Positions 14,757-24,683 of a DNA stretch of 64,000 nt are shown piece after piece (within the stretch, counting starts at the first letter, position 1; every line of letters begins with the position of its first letter). The notes under the pieces were generated by a model that made no database searches, had not been told where the DNA came from, and saw nothing but the letters and a program-made list of their open reading frames with translations. Source of the stretch: an uncultured Clostridia bacterium (GTDB lineage: Bacteria; Bacillota; Clostridia; Oscillospirales; Ruminococcaceae); contig CANQHA010000001.1 in the NCBI GenBank assembly GCA_947623585.1, positions 248,001-312,000 on the forward strand. Reading direction: 5' to 3'. Both the position numbers and the translations under genes were made by a program.

Positions 14757-16559
14757 ATGGATCAGGAAAATATCAGGAATTTTTGCATTATTGCCCATAT
14801 AGATCACGGCAAGTCCACGCTTGCGGACAGGATCTTGGAGCTTACCGATACCGTTGCGAAGCGGGATATGGAAGAACAGCTTCTTGACAACATGGATATC
14901 GAGCGCGAACGCGGAATAACAATAAAAGCGCGGGCGGTGCGGCTCAAATATCATTCGGACAGCGGCGAGGACTATGTTTTTAATCTTATAGACACCCCCG
15001 GGCACGTTGACTTCAACTATGAGGTCTCGCGCTCGCTCGCGGCCTGCGAGGGCGCAATACTCGTTGTTGACGCTTCTCAGGGAATCGAGGCGCAGACCCT
15101 TGCGAACACCTATCTTGCAATCGAGCACGACCTTGAAGTAATGCCGGTCGTCAACAAAATCGACCTTCCGAGCGCTGACCCCGACGCCGTTATCGCCGAG
15201 ATTGAAAACGTCATAGGGCTTCCGGCTCAGGACGCGCCGAGGATATCTGCAAAAATGGGAATAAACATTAAAGAGGTCCTCGAGAAGGTCGTGACCGACA
15301 TTCCTGCTCCCAAAGGCAGCCCCGACGCCCCGCTCAAATGCCTTATTTTCGACAGCGTTTACGACCCTTACAAGGGCGTTATAATTTACGTTCGCGTTAA
15401 AGAGGGTACCCTTAAAACCGGCGATCAGATAAAGCTCATGGCTACCGGGGCGGTTTTTCAGACCGTCGAGATAGGCTATATGGGAGCGACCGAACTTATA
15501 TCCTCGGGCGTGCTTAAAGCCGGCGAGGTCGGATATATCACCGCTTCGATAAAAAATATTTCCGATACAAAGGTCGGAGATACCGTCACAAACGCGCTTG
15601 CGCCCTGCGCCGAGCCGCTGCCGGGATACAGAAACGTTCAGTCGATGGTATTTTCGGGAATTTATCCAGCCGACGGCGCTAAATACGGCGACCTTAAGGA
15701 CGCGCTTGAAAAGCTGCGCTTAAACGACGCTTCGCTCACCTTTGAGCCCGAAACGTCCGTCGCTTTGGGATTCGGCTTCCGCTGCGGCTTCCTCGGGCTT
15801 TTGCACATGGATATCATTCAGGAGCGCCTTGAGCGCGAATATAACCTCGATCTGATAACCACCGCGCCGTCGGTAATCTATAAGGTCACCCTGACAAACG
15901 GCGAGGTCAAATTTATCGACAACCCGACCAACTATCCCGACCCCGGGCAGATCCAGTCGGCCGAGGAGCCAATCATCAACGCGCATATCTTTTCGCCCTC
16001 CGATTACGTCGGAAACATTATGGAGCTTTGTCAGGAGCGGCGCGGGACCTTCAAGGACATGAAATATATCGACGACAAGCGGGTCGATATCCACTATGAG
16101 CTGCCGCTTAACGAGGTCATCTACGACTTCTTCGACACGCTTAAATCCCGCACAAAGGGCTATGCTTCATACGACTATGAGATGCTCGGATATGCGCCTT
16201 CGAAGCTCGTTAAGCTCGACCTTTTGCTCAACGGAGAGATCGTTGACGCGCTGTCCTTTATCGTTCACTCGGACCGCGCCTATAACCGCGCAAGAAAGCT
16301 CTGCGAAAAGCTGAAAGAGAATATTCCGAGGCAGATGTTTGAAATTCCGATTCAGGCCGCTATCGGCGGAAAGATAATCGCAAGAGAGACCGTCAAGGCT
16401 TACCGCAAGGACGTTTTGGCGAAGTGCTACGGCGGCGACGTCACCCGAAAGAAAAAACTTCTTGAAAAACAGAAAGAGGGCAAAAAGCGTATGCGCCAGC
16501 TCGGCACCGTCGAGGTTCCGCAGGAGGCGTTTATGAGCGTTCTGAAGCTCGACTCTTAA
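14757..16559 (+). CDS. lepA: Elongation factor 4 (LepA), ribosome GTPase
   Basis: 600 aa, full length. G1 AHIDHGKST (residue 12), DTPGHVDF switch region, NKIDLP guanine-specificity motif, and the LepA C-terminal domain ending [18 protein letters not shown]4 acts on translating or assembling 30S subunits. The ATG at 14757 lies 6 nt after GGAGAA; an upstream in-frame ATG at 14733 has no ribosome site. Followed after 16 nt by a membrane-protein gene on the same transcript. Confidence 0.97.
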   Translation: MDQENIRNFCIIAHIDHGKSTLADRILELTDTVAKRDMEEQLLDNMDIERERGITIKARAVRLKYHSDSGEDYVFNLIDTPGHVDFNYEVSRSLAACEGAILVVDASQGIEAQTLANTYLAIEHDLEVMPVVNKIDLPSADPDAVIAEIENVIGLPAQDAPRISAKMGINIKEVLEKVVTDIPAPKGSPDAPLKCLIFDSVYDPYKGVIIYVRVKEGTLKTGDQIKLMATGAVFQTVEIGYMGATELISSGVLKAGEVGYITASIKNISDTKVGDTVTNALAPCAEPLPGYRNVQSMVFSGIYPADGAKYGDLKDALEKLRLNDASLTFEPETSVALGFGFRCGFLGLLHMDIIQERLEREYNLDLITTAPSVIYKVTLTNGEVKFIDNPTNYPDPGQIQSAEEPIINAHIFSPSDYVGNIMELCQERRGTFKDMKYIDDKRVDIHYELPLNEVIYDFFDTLKSRTKGYASYDYEMLGYAPSKLVKLDLLLNGEIVDALSFIVHSDRAYNRARKLCEKLKENIPRQMFEIPIQAAIGGKIIARETVKAYRKDVLAKCYGGDVTRKKKLLEKQKEGKKRMRQLGTVEVPQEAFMSVLKLDS

Positions 16560-16575
16560 TTTACGGAGGACTTTT

Positions 16576-17394
16576 ATGAACAAATCCATTCTGTCAAACA
16601 AATGGCTGAAGCTCGGCATCTCGTGCCTGACGCCCGCATACCTTGTGCTGATAGGGCTTTTGGCCTACTGGACCTTTCTCTATGAGATAAGATTTCGCAG
16701 CGAGACCGCCTTTAACGTCATCTATATCGCCGCGAGCGCGATATTCCTCATTCTGATGCTTTATACGAGAAAGCAGCTTCCGACAAGGATTGTCGCGATG
16801 GCGACGCTGCTGCCGGTCTTTCTTCTTATAATCTTCAACGCCTCGAAGCCGCTTCTCTATATCCCCCCGCTCGTCGTCGGGCTGATACTCTTTTTTGCCT
16901 GCGCCGCCGGCGAAAACACAAAGGTCATCATGGGAACGATATACATTCTTTTATATGTCGTCGGGCTGATAGGCTTTAACATCGCCTGCACCCTTTTCGG
17001 CGGCTCGTCGGTCGAAACGAAGCTCGAAATAGGCGTTCCGCAAAGCGTCGCCTCGGAATATGACATGGCGAAGATAGACAATCTCAACGCGATGAGCGTT
17101 TCGCCGGACGGAAAATATCGCTATTATATCCTCGACGTTGTTGACAACGCAAGAGGAAAGGTCGTTATCGTCGTCGAGCCTAATGATCTCGACGTCGAAT
17201 ACAGATATTTCACGCTCGTCGAGGTCGGATATCCCCTGAGAGTGGCTATTCACAACACGCGAGGGGTTACGCCCGACATTCGCTGGGAGAACGGAAACAC
17301 CATTTCCTATACCTTCGGCGACGGCGAGTGGCGCACCTCGACGATATCGCAGATGAGCGAAAAGAACTATCTGAGATTTTTGAATATAGGCTGA
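16576..17394 (+). CDS. Predicted membrane protein, unrecognised family
   Basis: 272 aa. About five membrane segments occupy residues 15-145. A soluble domain of about 120 aa follows with alternating beta-strand patterns (KYRYYILDVVDNARGKVVIVVE, EYRYFTLVEVGYPLRVA). I recognise no family or catalytic motif. It follows lepA with a strong ACGGAGGAC site and ends at a terminator, so it is probably a second gene of the lepA transcript. The soluble domain should lie outside the membrane if the N-terminus is cytoplasmic and the segment count is odd. Confidence 0.75.
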   Translation: MNKSILSNKWLKLGISCLTPAYLVLIGLLAYWTFLYEIRFRSETAFNVIYIAASAIFLILMLYTRKQLPTRIVAMATLLPVFLLIIFNASKPLLYIPPLVVGLILFFACAAGENTKVIMGTIYILLYVVGLIGFNIACTLFGGSSVETKLEIGVPQSVASEYDMAKIDNLNAMSVSPDGKYRYYILDVVDNARGKVVIVVEPNDLDVEYRYFTLVEVGYPLRVAIHNTRGVTPDIRWENGNTISYTFGDGEWRTSTISQMSEKNYLRFLNIG

Positions 17395-17396
17395 AT

Positions 17397-17432
17397 CCGC
17401 CCGCTCCGAAAAAAATTCGGGGCGGGTTTTTT
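17397..17432 (+). terminator. Terminator of the lepA transcript
   Basis: Stem CCCGCTCCGAA with TTCGGGGCGGG followed by six T, immediately after the stop codon. Confidence 0.85.
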
Positions 17433-17435
17433 GCG

Positions 17436-17468
17436 CAAAAAATCCGCGCCCCGAAAACCGAAGCGCGG
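17436..17468 (-). terminator. Terminator of the adaptor lipoprotein gene
   Basis: On the minus strand CCGCGC/GCGCGG (17468-17463 and 17449-17444) is followed by ATTTTTTG. Confidence 0.65.
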
Positions 17469-17488
17469 TGATTTTTTTATAGGATATA

Positions 17489-18520
17489 TCAGAGTATCAG
17501 CGTTTCGTTTCCGCTGAGGCCGCTTAAAATCTCGGTCTTGTCGCCCGAAACTACGCCGACGGTCACGGGGGTTTGGACCTTTATGCCGTTCATCAGAACG
17601 TTGACGTAATTTGTCGTCGCGCCGGTGGTCGAGCCGAGCATCTCGGTCGATTCAAAGACCGCCGCGCTCGGAACTATCACCGCGTCGTCTCTTCTGAGGG
17701 TAGTGAAGGTGACCTCGATGCCGCCGAGCTCGAGAAAATCAACGTCCTCGTCGCACTTGATGACATAGCTGTTGACCTGAACGGAATCGTCGCTCCCCCA
17801 CATACGGCGGGTAGAGGTTATCGTATCTACGACTTTGCCGGTGGTCTCAAGCAGCGAGCCCTGCCTAATTTCGACGCTCGTGCCGAACATGACGTTTGAA
17901 AGCTGTGAGCCGTAATCGTTTGCGGTGAGCGAAACGCGGGAGGAATCGGAGATGGTGCAAAGGGTCGCTCCCTGATCTATATGGGAGCCCTCGCGGTAAT
18001 TTCCGACCGAGACTATTCTGCCGTCAAAGGGCGCCCGCAGAACAAGGCTTTCTCTCAGATCGATAAGGCCGTCGTATTTTATCTGCTCGATGTCCATGGC
18101 GATCTTTGCGAATTCTATCTCGTCCTCATCGGCGTGCTGAGAGATAAGAGTCTCATAGGTGTTCTTCGCTGAATTGAGGGTGAGCTCCTGAACGACTATC
18201 TGATCTTCAAGCTCGGTATCGTCCAAAACCGCTAAGATATCGCCCTCTTTAACGTCGAAATCCTGACGGAGATTCATAGTCTTGATGGTTCCGCCGATGT
18301 GCAAAAACGAAAGATTTCGGGTGTATGGCGAAGTCACGGTGCCGTCAAGGACTACCTGCTCCAAAATCGTGCCGACATAGGCGTTCGCGGTCTCATAGTT
18401 GACCTGATTGCCCTCGCGGATGGGAATATAAATATCGTCCTCGCTGTCGGTCTTGCCGCACGAGCAGAGAGATACGCACAAAAGCGCCGCGGCTAAAATT
18501 GCTGATAAATATTTTTTCAC
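17489..18520 (-). CDS. HlyD/RND-type efflux adaptor lipoprotein
   Basis: 343 aa. The signal peptide ends in lipobox SLCSC (Cys about 21). A lipoyl/barrel-sandwich half (VKEGDILAVLDDTEL), a short helical hairpin (about residues 110-150), the second lipoyl half (LVLRAPFDGRIVSVGNYREG), a beta-barrel and a membrane-proximal domain follow. This is the architecture of MacA-like adaptors that bridge ABC exporters in Gram-positives. No permease or ATPase is adjacent; it has its own promoter and terminator, so the partner must be elsewhere (a MacB-type system sits at 28.3-32.2 kb). Confidence 0.85.
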   Translation of the reverse strand: MKKYLSAILAAALLCVSLCSCGKTDSEDDIYIPIREGNQVNYETANAYVGTILEQVVLDGTVTSPYTRNLSFLHIGGTIKTMNLRQDFDVKEGDILAVLDDTELEDQIVVQELTLNSAKNTYETLISQHADEDEIEFAKIAMDIEQIKYDGLIDLRESLVLRAPFDGRIVSVGNYREGSHIDQGATLCTISDSSRVSLTANDYGSQLSNVMFGTSVEIRQGSLLETTGKVVDTITSTRRMWGSDDSVQVNSYVIKCDEDVDFLELGGIEVTFTTLRRDDAVIVPSAAVFESTEMLGSTTGATTNYVNVLMNGIKVQTPVTVGVVSGDKTEILSGLSGNETLIL

Positions 18521-18562
18521 AGTTATTCCTCCGAATAAAAACAGATGCTTGCTTATAGTGAA

Positions 18563-18591
18563 ATTATACCATAAAGAGTTAAAAAACGCAA
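18563..18591 (-). promoter_or_regulatory. Promoter of the adaptor lipoprotein gene
   Basis: Minus-strand TTGCGT (18591-18586), 17-nt spacer, TATAAT (18568-18563). Confidence 0.7.
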
Positions 18592-18646
18592 TACCTTTTT
18601 GAAAAAATGAGCGACAAAGAGGAGAATATTTGAGGGGAAGTCCGAG

Positions 18647-18748
18647 ATGATAAAGGACTTTTGGATGCCGAACCGCGACTGGCAGGGCTGCGACGTCAAC
18701 GACCCGAGCGCCCGCGTCCTCTCAAACTACGGCCAAAGCGGAGTGTGA
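18647..18748 (+). pseudogene. Short ORF or gene remnant of 33 codons
   Basis: ATG preceded by GAGGGGAAG opens a 33-codon frame reading MIKDFWMPNRDWQGC and ending VLSNYGQSGV. Codon use looks coding, but the product is too short for a known family and no continuation is seen in other frames. It may be the start of a deleted gene. Confidence 0.25.
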
Positions 18749-18776
18749 AAAACGTAGTTTCTATAAGGCTCATTCG

Positions 18777-19745
18777 TTAAAAGCCCCGCGTTTTTGTCTT
18801 TGACGCTGCAAGAACACCCGCAAGACCGACAGCAAGCACTGCCGGCAGGACTGTGAAATCTATACCGGTGGGAGGATTATCCACTGCGCCCTCGCTAAGA
18901 GTGTGGTCTTCAGAGGGAGTATTCTGATATTGCCCTTGAGTTTCATACGGATCGGGGTCTTCTGTTTTCGTTTCTTCACCGTATACAGTATCTTCATCTC
19001 CGTCGGTTTTCCAAGTCCCCTCCGCAGCCAGCATATCGTCATCATCGCCCTCTAAAGCACCGGCTTCACTCGGCTCGCCTTGACCGTTTACAGTCATTAC
19101 CAATGAATCGACGAATCGGTCTTTTTCTGCTCCTGTTTTCAAATAACTGTCAGCGGATTGAACTGATATTCCTTCCGGCAAGTCGTGAATATATCCGCTG
19201 CAATCAAACACCGCTTCTTCGCCGTCGACTTTGGTCAATATCGCCATATCGCCGAAAAACGGATCGGTAATAAAGACAGACGATTGATATGAAATCCCGA
19301 TATCCGTCAAGGTTTCTCCCGAAAGCAGCTCATACAGCTTGGTGTACAAATTTCCGACAACTCCGCCCACGGTCTCCCATTTGCCCTCGTTATTGCTGCG
19401 TATTTCCGCATAACCGATAAATTTATTTGATGAATCAAGCGCAGGAACAAAATATTGCCCCAAAGCAACGATTTCTCGGTTATAAGCGTCTATTGACGCA
19501 TCGCTTCTGATAACATACGGAGATATAATATGCTCAAAATCAAAGGTGTAATCATATGTTCCGAATATAAAAATACTGTCGCTCTGTGATAAGCTGTCAA
19601 TATTCTTGCTTATTGATTCGCTTTTGGATTCGCTCAAATATATACCGAAATCCGGCAGCACATAATCAGCCGAAAGCTGTAAGCTGCCGAAAACGGCAAT
19701 TATTAAGCACAGCATTAAAGATAAAGAAATTAAACGGTTATTCAT
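18777..19745 (-). CDS. Secreted protein with C-terminal NPPTG sorting signal
   Basis: 322 aa. N-terminal signal peptide (hydrophobic residues about 6-26). An extracellular domain of about 200 aa with no recognised family. An acidic, Asp/Glu/Thr-rich linker (about 215-285). Then NPPTG, a hydrophobic stretch and a basic end KTKTRGF. This tripartite tail is a sortase sorting signal; NP-x-T motifs are typical of class B sortases. Two class B sortases lie at 43.6-45.7 kb. Codon use is more AT-rich than the neighbours, which may mark later acquisition. Monocistronic with a near-perfect promoter. Confidence 0.75.
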   Translation of the reverse strand: MNNRLISLSLMLCLIIAVFGSLQLSADYVLPDFGIYLSESKSESISKNIDSLSQSDSIFIFGTYDYTFDFEHIISPYVIRSDASIDAYNREIVALGQYFVPALDSSNKFIGYAEIRSNNEGKWETVGGVVGNLYTKLYELLSGETLTDIGISYQSSVFITDPFFGDMAILTKVDGEEAVFDCSGYIHDLPEGISVQSADSYLKTGAEKDRFVDSLVMTVNGQGEPSEAGALEGDDDDMLAAEGTWKTDGDEDTVYGEETKTEDPDPYETQGQYQNTPSEDHTLSEGAVDNPPTGIDFTVLPAVLAVGLAGVLAASKTKTRGF

Positions 19746-19791
19746 GACGGTCCCCTTAAGATTGTTTAGATAACGAGAGATTTATAAATTT

Positions 19792-19820
19792 ATTATATAT
19801 TATTTAACAAAAATAGTCAA
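19792..19820 (-). promoter_or_regulatory. Promoter of the NPPTG surface-protein gene
   Basis: Minus-strand TTGACT (19820-19815), 17-nt spacer, TATAAT (19797-19792). Confidence 0.75.
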
Positions 19821-19884
19821 TAGTTGTGAATACCTCTTGTTTCAGGATTGTCAATACTATGGGAACCTTAGCCGGGGACCCCTA

Positions 19885-20042
19885 TTTGCCGAGCGCCGAG
19901 CGAGGCAAATGAAAAAGCAGTCCGTTGGACAATCTGTCACCACCATTTCTGGCGAAGGCGCAAGCCTTCGCGAAACGATGCGGCAAAATTAACCAACCCG
20001 CAGAGTGCGCGAGCATCGTTGAGACCTCGCCGGAGTATTCCC
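19885..20042. repeat. Dispersed repeat R3, single copy
   Basis: About 158 bp related to the tandem units at 51438-51890. Shared blocks are TTTGCCGAGCG, CGAGCGAGGCAAA, GGCGAAGGCG, AAGCCTTCGC, AAACGATGC, GCATCGTTGAGACCTCGCCG. It sits between the surface-protein promoter and the ABC exporter operon end. No gene was found in 19821-20128. Confidence 0.75.
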
Positions 20043-20069
20043 CACACTTACCCCCGCTTACAATATTCA

Positions 20070-20103
20070 AGCCCTCACACTCATATATCATGCGAGGGCT
20101 CTT
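20070..20103. repeat. R4 hairpin, terminator-like
   Basis: AGCCCTC paired with GAGGGCT, followed by CTTT on the plus strand. With the preceding CCCCACACTTA and CTTACAATA it resembles 27038-27112. Confidence 0.5.
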
Positions 20104-20128
20104 TCCGACTTATACCGTCTGTCCGCCA

Positions 20129-22024
20129 TCAGTCGACTTGTTCTGTTTCTTCCTTTTTGTAATACTTCGCCTGCGCGTCCCAAAGCTGTTTATATCTTCC
20201 GCAGGAGCCGATAAGCCCGTCGTGCGTGCCGCGCTCAATTATTCCGCCGTCTTCAAAAACGAGTATCTCTTTGCAAAATCGGCAGCTCGAAAGCCTGTGG
20301 CTTATATAAATCGCGGTGCGGTCGCCGACAATTTCGTCAAAGTTTTTATATATCTCGGCCTCTGCGAGAGGGTCGAGGCTGGCGGTGGGCTCGTCAAGGA
20401 CGATAAACGGAGCGTCTTTGTAGAGGGCGCGCGCGATCGCAATTTTCTGCTTCTCACCGCCGGAAGTAACTATGCCGTCTTCGTCAAAATCTTTGCCGAG
20501 CCATGTCTCTAAGCCGTCCGGCAGCTCTTTGAGCCTGTCGCCGAAACCCGCGTCTTCGAGGCATTTTATCGCTCGCGGCTCGTCTACGTCGCAGGAGCCC
20601 GCGACGTTCTGCCCGAGCTTATGTGACATCAGCCAGAAATCCTGAAAAACGACCGAGAATATCGCTATGTATTCGTCGTAGCGGTACTTTTTTATGTTAA
20701 CGCCGTTTAAGAGTATTTCACCCTCCTGCGGGTCGTAGAGGCGGCATAAAAGTTTGATAAAGGTCGATTTTCCCGAGCCGTTCTCGCCGACGACCGCGAG
20801 CTTTGTCCCGACCTCGAACTTCACCGAAACGTGCCGAAGCGCCCATCTGTCGGAATTCGGATATTTAAAGCTCACGTCTTTAAACTCGACATTGTACTTT
20901 CTGTCCCGCCGCTTTTCTGTTGTGAGGCTGCCCTGATACATCTTGTTCGGAATGTCTAAAAGCTCAAATATATCCTTCAAAAACTTCGAGTTTATGCGCA
21001 GAATGTTCAGCGTAACAACACCGTTGGTGAATGCACTGACGAATTTCGTCACTGCGCCGACATACTGTGTGACTTCGCCCAAACCGAACGCCCCGCCGAG
21101 CGCTTTTAAGCAGACAAACAGGTATATCACGCACATTATCAGCTTTTCGCCCAAGACCGAGCCGATGCTCATCAGTCCGCCGACGCCTCTGCTGTACTTG
21201 TCAAAGATCCCTCCCGGATACCACGGGGCCGCCTCTTTGTGCCAACGGTAATGCTTTATGAATCCCTCGTTCTGGTTATACATTCTGTAATCGACCATCG
21301 AATCTGGGTCGGAGCGTGTGCCGCCGAAGTGTGAAAAAATCCTGTTTCCAAGTCTTGCCCTGTCGGAAAGGGACGCATAGGCTTCGTCGCGCTTGTTTTG
21401 CAAAAAGGGAGATATCGCCGCGCAAAGACCTGTCAGCGCCAAAAATCCCAGAATCGCAAGAGGGTTGTTCAAAAACGCTAAGGGGCTTCCCTCGGGGACT
21501 TTGTTTATTATAAGCCCGATTGACAGCGCCACCGCGCCGAAAACGCTGAATACGTTTGAAACAAGGCTTTCAAAACCCCACTGTATCCGCGAAAAGCCCC
21601 AGCCCGACCAGTTTCGGTTCTGCCAGATCTGGTCCTTAAGGTCGCGGATGCGCTGATCTTCAACATCGCTGTAATCCATCGACATGTACTTCTCGTCTTC
21701 GATGCGGTTCATGTTGTTCCAGAAGTTTGTCGCCTTGACCTCATAGGCATGATACATAATGCCGTTTATTATCGCGAAAACCGCCGTCGAAATTATCTGA
21801 AACGCCGCCCAGAATATCAGCTTTTCGGGGCGCCGTTCGCCGGCAAGCTCGCCTATAAGCCTTGCGGTCACAAACAGCGAAGCATAGGAAAATACCGTAT
21901 TAAACAGAGCCTTTATAATGACGTAAGGGAACATCAGCTTATTTTTTGAATTTAAGAGCTTTATCGCCCGCACGTTTATCTTGAACGCCTCTTTCCAAGG
22001 CATTTTTTCGGATTTATTCGCCAT
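20129..22024 (-). CDS. ABC exporter half-transporter (membrane and ATPase domains)
   Basis: 631 aa. Six-helix exporter domain (residues about 20-330) followed by a nucleotide-binding domain. Walker A GENGSGKST, signature TSGGEKQK, Walker B FIVLDEPTASLD and H-loop ISHRLSS are all present, so this half should hydrolyse ATP. It follows a second half-transporter with no gap, so the two probably form a heterodimer. The upstream two-component pair points to inducible export of a peptide or toxic compound, by analogy with known systems; the substrate is unknown. Confidence 0.88.
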   Translation of the reverse strand: MANKSEKMPWKEAFKINVRAIKLLNSKNKLMFPYVIIKALFNTVFSYASLFVTARLIGELAGERRPEKLIFWAAFQIISTAVFAIINGIMYHAYEVKATNFWNNMNRIEDEKYMSMDYSDVEDQRIRDLKDQIWQNRNWSGWGFSRIQWGFESLVSNVFSVFGAVALSIGLIINKVPEGSPLAFLNNPLAILGFLALTGLCAAISPFLQNKRDEAYASLSDRARLGNRIFSHFGGTRSDPDSMVDYRMYNQNEGFIKHYRWHKEAAPWYPGGIFDKYSRGVGGLMSIGSVLGEKLIMCVIYLFVCLKALGGAFGLGEVTQYVGAVTKFVSAFTNGVVTLNILRINSKFLKDIFELLDIPNKMYQGSLTTEKRRDRKYNVEFKDVSFKYPNSDRWALRHVSVKFEVGTKLAVVGENGSGKSTFIKLLCRLYDPQEGEILLNGVNIKKYRYDEYIAIFSVVFQDFWLMSHKLGQNVAGSCDVDEPRAIKCLEDAGFGDRLKELPDGLETWLGKDFDEDGIVTSGGEKQKIAIARALYKDAPFIVLDEPTASLDPLAEAEIYKNFDEIVGDRTAIYISHRLSSCRFCKEILVFEDGGIIERGTHDGLIGSCGRYKQLWDAQAKYYKKEETEQVD

Positions 22025-23875
22025 TTATACCGCCTCCTCTTTCCGATAGTTTTTCTTATAATATCTCGCCTGAATGTTAAACAGCTTCGCATATTCCCCG
22101 CCGAGACTTAAAAGGCTTTCATGGCTGCCCTCCTCGGCGATCCTGCCGTCCTTAAGATATAAGATCCTGTCGCAGAACTGCGTCGAAGCCAAGCGGTGGG
22201 AAATAAACAGCGAGGTTTTACCGTCTGCCATCGAGTTGTATTTTTCATACATATCCCGCTCGGCCAAGGGGTCGAGCGCCGCCGTCGGCTCGTCTAAAAC
22301 AAGCACCGAGCCGTTTTTATAGAGCGCTCGCGCAAGCATCAAACGCTGAGTTTGTCCGCCCGAGAGCACCACGCCGTCAAGATAGACCTCGCGCCCGAGA
22401 TGGGTGTTTATCCCGTCGGGAAGATCATTGACGGCTTTTGTAAGCCCCGCTTTTTCAAGGCAGTCGCGAACCCGCGGAACGTCGATATCCTCCGCCGACT
22501 GCGCGACGGTCTCGGCGACGGTGATGTCGTACATATTAAAATGCTGGAACACCGCCGAAAACAGCTTATAATACTCTGCGCGGTTGAATTTTCTGATATC
22601 TGTTCCGTTGAGCAAAACCCTGCCCTCGTCGGGGTCCAAAAGCCCGGTGATGAGCTTTATAAGCGTGGTTTTGCCCGCTCCGTTGAGACCGACTATCGCC
22701 ACCTTTTCACCCGGCTTTATGTCAAGGTTCAAGCCGTCGATGATCTTTTTGTCCGACTCGGGATAGGTATAGCTGACGTTTTCGAGCTTTATTTCGTAGG
22801 TATAGCTGTCTGGGATCTTCTCGCCTTCGCCGAAGTTAAACGGCTCGGGGTAATTTAAGAATTCGAGCATACTCGAAAAATCGAGGCACTTGTTCTTAAG
22901 GTCTAAGAAATTATTGAGGATCCCGCTGAACTGCCCGTTAAACGAATTTACAGCCGAGAAGTAGAGCATGAATTCCGCCGCGCTCATTCCGTTTTCGACG
23001 CACATTTTCAGCAGTATGAATATCACCGCGCCGCTGCGCAGAAATTCTATTACCATGCTCGAAAAGGTGCCGATAAGATAGAATTTATGCTCTTTTCTGG
23101 CGTAAGCCTCCTTTGCGGCAAAAGCCTTGTCGGTGAGGCGGTTTATCCAGCTTGCGAGCCCGAAAAGCCTTATGTCCTTTGCGACCGAAAGCTGGCTCGG
23201 CAGCCCCTGCAAATACCACGCCTGCCTGTCGATATGCGACAGCTCCTCGCGGTGGCGGTAGTTATATTTGTAGACGTAGCTCGAAATCGCAAAGTCCGCG
23301 ACGCTTAAAACTACCGTAACCGCAAAGACAAGCGGGTGGATGTAGGTGAGCATCGCCGTGAAGAAGAAGAACATGACTATGTTCACGGATAGGTTTTGCA
23401 GCGTGTTCCATGTTCCCTCGGCGGCAGCGCTGTTGGAGGTGCAGGCATTTCCGGCCCGCTCGCCCGCCCGCATGAATTTATTGTCGAGGCAGTGGCAGTA
23501 GGAGGTCGTGGCGGCCTTGTCCGTTAGCTCCTGCAAAATTTTCGAGCGCAGCTCGACCTGATAGGCGCATTTAAAGCTGAGCACGCCCATTCCGTTTCCG
23601 ATATAGCTTACGAGCGCGTCGGAAATAAAGCACCCGCCGATGAAGAATGCCGCCGTAAGAATCAGCTCCTGAGCGGTGCTGTGATTTTCAAGCCGCGAGA
23701 GTATCATCGGGGACATATAGAACCCGAAGACCGCGCTTGAAATGTTGAATAAGATTTGGAAAAACAGCAGCACTATCGTCTCGTGGCGGTATTTTGCCGC
23801 CCTCGAAAAGAAATAGCGCAGGCATTTGAGCATACCGTACTGCGGCTTTTCGCGTTTTTCTTTTTCCTTTGACAT
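22025..23875 (-). CDS. ABC exporter half-transporter, partner subunit
   Basis: 616 aa, same architecture as its neighbour. Walker A GLNGAGKTT, signature LSGGQTQR, Walker B VLVLDEPTAALD, H-loop ISHRLAS. Neither half shows the degenerate Walker B Glu often seen in heterodimeric exporters, so both sites may be active. I chose the ATG at 23875 (reading MSKEKEKREK) because it lies 9 nt after AAGGAG. The ATG at 23884 is too close, and upstream sequence in frame overlaps the non-coding gap. Confidence 0.88.
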   Translation of the reverse strand: MSKEKEKREKPQYGMLKCLRYFFSRAAKYRHETIVLLFFQILFNISSAVFGFYMSPMILSRLENHSTAQELILTAAFFIGGCFISDALVSYIGNGMGVLSFKCAYQVELRSKILQELTDKAATTSYCHCLDNKFMRAGERAGNACTSNSAAAEGTWNTLQNLSVNIVMFFFFTAMLTYIHPLVFAVTVVLSVADFAISSYVYKYNYRHREELSHIDRQAWYLQGLPSQLSVAKDIRLFGLASWINRLTDKAFAAKEAYARKEHKFYLIGTFSSMVIEFLRSGAVIFILLKMCVENGMSAAEFMLYFSAVNSFNGQFSGILNNFLDLKNKCLDFSSMLEFLNYPEPFNFGEGEKIPDSYTYEIKLENVSYTYPESDKKIIDGLNLDIKPGEKVAIVGLNGAGKTTLIKLITGLLDPDEGRVLLNGTDIRKFNRAEYYKLFSAVFQHFNMYDITVAETVAQSAEDIDVPRVRDCLEKAGLTKAVNDLPDGINTHLGREVYLDGVVLSGGQTQRLMLARALYKNGSVLVLDEPTAALDPLAERDMYEKYNSMADGKTSLFISHRLASTQFCDRILYLKDGRIAEEGSHESLLSLGGEYAKLFNIQARYYKKNYRKEEAV

Positions 23876-24015
23876 ATATATCATCACTCCTTTTTGCGAT
23901 AGCTTGATCCTATCACAAAAGTCCCCGAAAATGTAATTCCGGGGACGAAACTTCAAAACTGGGGGATAAAATGCAATCAGAAGTCAGAAATCAGAGACTC
24001 AGATTGTCAGAATTA

Positions 24016-24675
24016 CTACTCGGCGACAGGTAACAAAACCTCCGTTGTAAACGCACCTTCCTCGGAGTTGCGGGAGATGTAGCCGCCGAGGCGCTTCACT
24101 ACGTCGTCTATCCTTCCGAGACCGAGGCCGTGCTCGCCGCCCTTGGTGCTTTTAAATATATTTCCGAACTTTTGCAGCTTGCCGCCCGAGGTGAAATTAA
24201 GAAATGATATATAGAGCTGACTGCCCTTTAAATCGATATAAACGCGGATGACCCGCCTGTCTTCGGGCAGACCATCGCTCGCTTCGATGGCGTTATCAAA
24301 GAGATTGCCCAAAATCGTGCAGAGATCGACCGGCGAGACCGAGAGCAGAACGGGAATATGCGCGTCGACCTCGACCCGAATATTTCGGTCGTTTGCAAGG
24401 GCTATCTTTGAATTTAAAATCGCGTCGGTCATCGGGTTGCCTGTCTTTATTACCGTATCGACGGTGTAGAGGTCGGCCTCAAGCTCGTCTAAATACTTTG
24501 ATATCGCCTCAAGGTCGCCCCGGTCGGTATATGATTTCAAAACCTGAATGTGGTTTCGGTAATCATGCCGCCAACCGCGCATCTTGCGGTACATATTGTC
24601 TACCTCTAAAAAATGCGTTTTCAGAAGCTCACGCTGGTAAGCCTCGATTCGCCTGTTTGCCTTTTTCCCGAGCAT
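24016..24675 (-). CDS. GHKL-type histidine kinase without sensor domain
   Basis: 219 aa. The dimerisation helix carries the phospho-acceptor WRHDYRNHIQ (His about residue 36). The ATPase domain has N-box NLFDNAIEAS and G-box GLGLGRIDD. This is the AgrC/CitA-like GHKL group, but the protein starts just before the histidine helix and has no membrane or sensor segment, so it must be cytosolic or use another protein as sensor. It follows the LytTR regulator by 8 nt and precedes the exporter pair. Confidence 0.85.
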   Translation of the reverse strand: MLGKKANRRIEAYQRELLKTHFLEVDNMYRKMRGWRHDYRNHIQVLKSYTDRGDLEAISKYLDELEADLYTVDTVIKTGNPMTDAILNSKIALANDRNIRVEVDAHIPVLLSVSPVDLCTILGNLFDNAIEASDGLPEDRRVIRVYIDLKGSQLYISFLNFTSGGKLQKFGNIFKSTKGGEHGLGLGRIDDVVKRLGGYISRNSEEGAFTTEVLLPVAE

Positions 24676-24683
24676 GGTCTCAC

